Below, one piece after another: positions 5,202-7,432 of a stretch of DNA of 7,432 nt; position 1 is the stretch's first letter, and each line of letters begins with the position of its first letter. The notes under the pieces are model-generated. The model saw only the letters and a program-made list of their open reading frames with translations. It searched no databases and was not told the DNA's origin. Both the position numbers and the translations under genes were made by a program. The DNA lies in NCBI GenBank assembly GCA_023356515.1, contig JAKQYG010000195.1:1-7432 (forward strand), written 5' to 3'. The stretch is from Trichodesmium sp. MAG_R04. Lineage in GTDB: Bacteria; Cyanobacteriota; Cyanobacteriia; Cyanobacteriales; Microcoleaceae.

Positions 5202-5252
5202 GTAGGGGGTTGACAACCGTTAACCCCCTACTGTATGAGCCATGGCTGTTTT
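5202..5252 (+). terminator. Strong GC hairpin and adjacent palindrome, possible terminator
   Basis: GTAGGGGGTTGAC (5202-5214) pairs with GTTAACCCCCTAC (5219-5231) in 13 pairs, one a G-T wobble, closed by AACC. Six bases later the palindrome AGCCATGGCT (5238-5247) is followed by G and TTTT (5249-5252). The first stem is strong but lacks its own T-run; the second has one but is weak. Together they could stop or slow transcription after the ankyrin gene, which would make cpeYZ a separate or read-through unit. Confidence 0.45.
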
Positions 5253-5321
5253 ATTCTTGCGAAAAACATAGAGGTAGATAGAAATATTGGTAAAATAATA
5301 AATCCGGGTATAAAAGCAAGC

Positions 5322-5337
5322 TTGCCCCATTGCCCCA
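5322..5337. repeat. Two tandem TTGCCCCA octamers
   Basis: The octamer TTGCCCCA occurs twice head to tail, followed by TCCC. It recalls the short tandem repeats found in cyanobacterial spacers (the classic STRR is a CCCCA-containing heptamer), but only two units are present. Confidence 0.4.
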
Positions 5338-5512
5338 TCCCTTATTTAGCAACCGCTGTAACTTTAAAAAATATCTTCTTACAATAGGGGGATTTCGTAT
5401 GACCCACATTCTGAACTTCAATTTGTAACATTAAAATTCGTATAAAATTGGTAAAATAGCGATATCAATTGTCCAAAATATCAATAATCTAAAATTATTA
5501 AATTCTTAACGA

Positions 5513-6805
5513 ATGAATAGTCCTTTTCTTAATTTATTTCCGGGGTTAACAGAAGAAAAAGCGATTGAACTATTAGAAACACCATTAGAAGAAGTGAAAG
5601 AAAGTTATCATCGCTATTTAGCAGCCTCTCATTTGGTTAATTTTCCGACAGAACGTTCCATTAATGCTTTAATGAGGGTTTTAAAAGATCCCAATCCTGC
5701 ACGAGAAAATCGTCATGCGCAACGTAAAGCAATTGAATCTTTAGGTCGTCTAAAGGTTAAACCTGCTATTGAATTAATGCGACCCTTCTTAGCAAATGAG
5801 GACCCCTATATGGTTGAAAATACAGTTTGGGCTATTGGGGAAATTGGTACAGAAGATGACACACTTCTCGAAGAAATTGCCAAATTACTGGAAAAAGAAA
5901 GGCAAATATATCGGATTATAATTCAAACACTTGCCAAACATAATTATAACCCCGCATTAGACCATATTTCCCAATTTACTGACTCAGAAGATACTGCTCT
6001 AGCCTCTGCTGCTATTGCTGCAGAATGCAAATTATCAGGAAATTACAGTAAAATAAATCAGATAATCAATTTTTTAAGCCAGCGCAATATTCATGCCCGT
6101 CGAGGAGCAATTCAAGATTTGATGGACTTAAAATATTATGCTGGTATTCCCAAAATTGCTATGGCTCCAGTTTCTCAATCATTAAGATTACGAGGAATGA
6201 GGTTTTTAGCCGACGAAGGAATCAAATCAGGAAAATTGACCTTTACGGAAATTGAATCAAGTTTTGATTTGGCATTATGGGATAATCCTCAAGATATAAA
6301 CATGGCTTATGAATATTCTCAAAAGCCCAGCCTAGAAAAAGTAATTGAACAACTTTATAATACTGATTTTGGCCATTGTTATTTAGCAACTAAATTGATG
6401 CTAGAATTGTATCCAGATGCAGGAGAGATGCTAGAAAAATCCTTTCAAGAAAATGCTCAAGAAGATTATGGTGCCCACTATCACATTATTAAGCTATTTG
6501 GTTGGTTAAAATATGAGCCAGCTTATGGCCTATTTATTGATACACTAGAAAATCTAGGAGATAAATTTGCTAAGTCTCGAATTGCTGCTGCTATTTCTCT
6601 TGGCTTTCTCGGTGATCAACGAGCAATTCCTCACTTAAAAGCTTGCTTTAATACAAAAGTTTGGAAATTTAAGTATGCCTGTTTACTTGCCTTAGACTGT
6701 TTAGGGGATGATAGTGGTAGAGAGATTTATGCATCTGATTCAGATTGGGTAATTCGAGCTAAGGCCCAAAGCTCTAGCCGAGAAATTTTATCTCACCTTA
6801 ATTAA
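5513..6805 (+). CDS. cpeY: Phycoerythrobilin lyase CpeY (HEAT-repeat, E/F type)
   Basis: CpeY belongs to the CpcE/CpeY HEAT-repeat bilin lyases. In Fremyella it attaches phycoerythrobilin to the first bilin cysteine of CpeA (alpha-82), helped by CpeZ. The 430-residue product matches CpeY in length and in characteristic blocks: RYLAASHLVNFPTERSINAL (residues 34-53), a HEAT segment ending ESLGRLK (about 68-81), YMVENTVWAIGEIGTED (99-115), DYGAHYHIIKLFGWLKYEPAY near 320-340, and AIPHLKACFNTKVWKFKYA near 376. Alpha-helical HEAT-like repeats run through most of the chain. No clear Shine-Dalgarno sequence precedes ATG 5513; that start fits the usual N-terminus (FLNLFPGLTEEKAIELL). It is followed after 14 bases by cpeZ. 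Its expected target, Cys80 of CpeA, is present in the same cluster, though set in an altered sequence context. Confidence 0.95.
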   Translation: MNSPFLNLFPGLTEEKAIELLETPLEEVKESYHRYLAASHLVNFPTERSINALMRVLKDPNPARENRHAQRKAIESLGRLKVKPAIELMRPFLANEDPYMVENTVWAIGEIGTEDDTLLEEIAKLLEKERQIYRIIIQTLAKHNYNPALDHISQFTDSEDTALASAAIAAECKLSGNYSKINQIINFLSQRNIHARRGAIQDLMDLKYYAGIPKIAMAPVSQSLRLRGMRFLADEGIKSGKLTFTEIESSFDLALWDNPQDINMAYEYSQKPSLEKVIEQLYNTDFGHCYLATKLMLELYPDAGEMLEKSFQENAQEDYGAHYHIIKLFGWLKYEPAYGLFIDTLENLGDKFAKSRIAAAISLGFLGDQRAIPHLKACFNTKVWKFKYACLLALDCLGDDSGREIYASDSDWVIRAKAQSSSREILSHLN

Positions 6806-6819
6806 TTCATCAACTATTT

Positions 6820-7432
6820 ATGGTAACTACAGATATATATCAACAGTTAAAAAATAAAAATCCTGTTTTACGACAAAGAGCGATGAGCAAAATTGTCGAA
6901 GAACCCATCAGCGAAACAATTCCCAAGTTGATCGAAATTTTATCAGATGAGAATTCTAGTTATCGTTTTGGAGCTACCCAAGCATTAACAGTAATTGGTC
7001 TACCGGCAATTCCTGCTTTAGCTGAACAATTGACTAGCAATGACAGTAATCAAGTTAGAGCTTCCTGCGTCCAATCTTTTTCGGAAATTGCTCGTTTCTT
7101 TTCTCGTGATTATCCTGGAGAGAACTTCCCTCAAGTTGCCATTGATGCATTGCAAAAAGCTCTCAATGACCCTAATTCTGCAATTCAAGTTGCGGCCACT
7201 GGTGCTCTGGGAATAATCGGTAAACCTGCTCTAGATATTCTACTGTCGGCTTTAGATACAGAAAATATTGCACTGCGTCTTTCGGTGATTCAGGCGATCG
7301 TATCTTTAAACGTCTTAAAAGGTCCTGAAGATGACCCCAAAACCATAGAAGACTATGATAAAATAGCCAGTCTATTATCTAAAATTGCCGAAGATGAAAC
7401 TGTTGATCCTTATGTTCGTGAAACAGCTAAAA
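6820..7432 (+). CDS. cpeZ: CpeZ, HEAT-repeat partner/chaperone of CpeY (3' end outside the window)
   Basis: An open frame runs from ATG 6820 to the right edge: 204 codons plus one base, no stop. Known CpeZ proteins are about 205 residues, so almost all of it is here. The sequence begins MVTTDIYQQLKNKNPVLRQR and contains HEAT repeats at about residues 32-60 (TIPKLIEILSDEN...ATQALTVIG), 62-92 and 106-134 (AIDALQKALNDPNS...VAATGALGIIG), then a further helical stretch. It shows the CpcF-like half of the E/F lyase plan. In Fremyella CpeZ has been described as chaperone-like, raising the yield of CpeY-made alpha-PE. It starts 14 bases after the cpeY stop without an evident Shine-Dalgarno site, so translation probably depends on cpeY in a shared message. 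Confidence 0.9.
   Translation, partial: MVTTDIYQQLKNKNPVLRQRAMSKIVEEPISETIPKLIEILSDENSSYRFGATQALTVIGLPAIPALAEQLTSNDSNQVRASCVQSFSEIARFFSRDYPGENFPQVAIDALQKALNDPNSAIQVAATGALGIIGKPALDILLSALDTENIALRLSVIQAIVSLNVLKGPEDDPKTIEDYDKIASLLSKIAEDETVDPYVRETAK

Larger units (their letters stand above)
5161..5512. other. Spacer between the ankyrin gene and cpeY
   Basis: There is no credible gene here. It contains the GC hairpin at 5202-5231, a palindrome followed by TTTT (5238-5252), two tandem TTGCCCCA octamers (5322-5337) and a 12-base direct repeat ATTGGTAAAATA (5286-5297 and 5447-5458). No convincing promoter for cpeY was found. The largest ATG frame behind a G-rich stretch (5399-5428) has only nine codons. 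Confidence 0.6.

Noticed and set aside
5399..5428. Short ATG frame after a GGGGG stretch
   Set aside because: It has only nine codons and no family resemblance. A leader peptide cannot be supported.
1..7432. CRISPR array, tRNA or rRNA genes
   Set aside because: No regularly spaced direct repeats of CRISPR size and no tRNA or rRNA-like segments were seen on either strand by eye.

Overview
The window is part of a phycoerythrin (PE) locus from a low-GC cyanobacterium. It holds divergent phycobilisome-linker and cpeBA transcription units, the PE bilin-lyase genes cpeY and cpeZ, CpcD-type linker domains and one perfect HIP1 octamer (GCGATCGC at 4624-4631). All of these are cyanobacterial hallmarks. 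The species cannot be fixed from the sequence. The long AT-rich spacers and decayed transposon pieces suggest a genome with much non-coding and mobile DNA.

Layout. 1-~590 (minus): a broken TnpB gene with an open 3' part, a one-base frameshift beside the RuvC-I motif and more damage upstream. 735-947 (minus): a small CpcD-domain linker. 948-1495: no intact gene; it holds a MITE-like inverted repeat (995-1085), a second TnpB scrap (zinc-finger part, ~1190-1325) and a long hairpin (1334-1383). 1496-2290 and 2348-3142 (minus): two tandem, closely related rod linkers. 3143-3616: the divergent control region, with a strong candidate cpeBA promoter and a structured leader. 3617-4156 and 4227-4715 (plus): cpeB and cpeA. 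4861-5160: a 99-residue ankyrin-repeat gene. 5161-5512: spacer with a strong GC hairpin. 5513-6805: cpeY. 6820 to the right edge: cpeZ, which lacks only its 3' end.

How it fits together. CpeB and CpeA form the PE alpha-beta monomer that stacks into peripheral phycobilisome rods. The two linkers probably join PE hexamers, and the small CpcD protein may cap rods. CpeY, helped by CpeZ, attaches phycoerythrobilin to CpeA. The bilin-binding cysteines are present in both subunits, so the PE looks pigmented.

The least ordinary points are: a CpeB in which the normally invariant, methylated Asn72 is Gly; a CpeA with a remodelled, shorter segment before its first bilin cysteine; an ankyrin-repeat gene set between cpeA and cpeY and bracketed by two large hairpins; and a cpeBA promoter whose -35 element is the last of three 9-bp-spaced TTGTTA/C repeats. 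No wholly new multi-gene system is evident. The ankyrin gene is the best candidate for an undescribed component.
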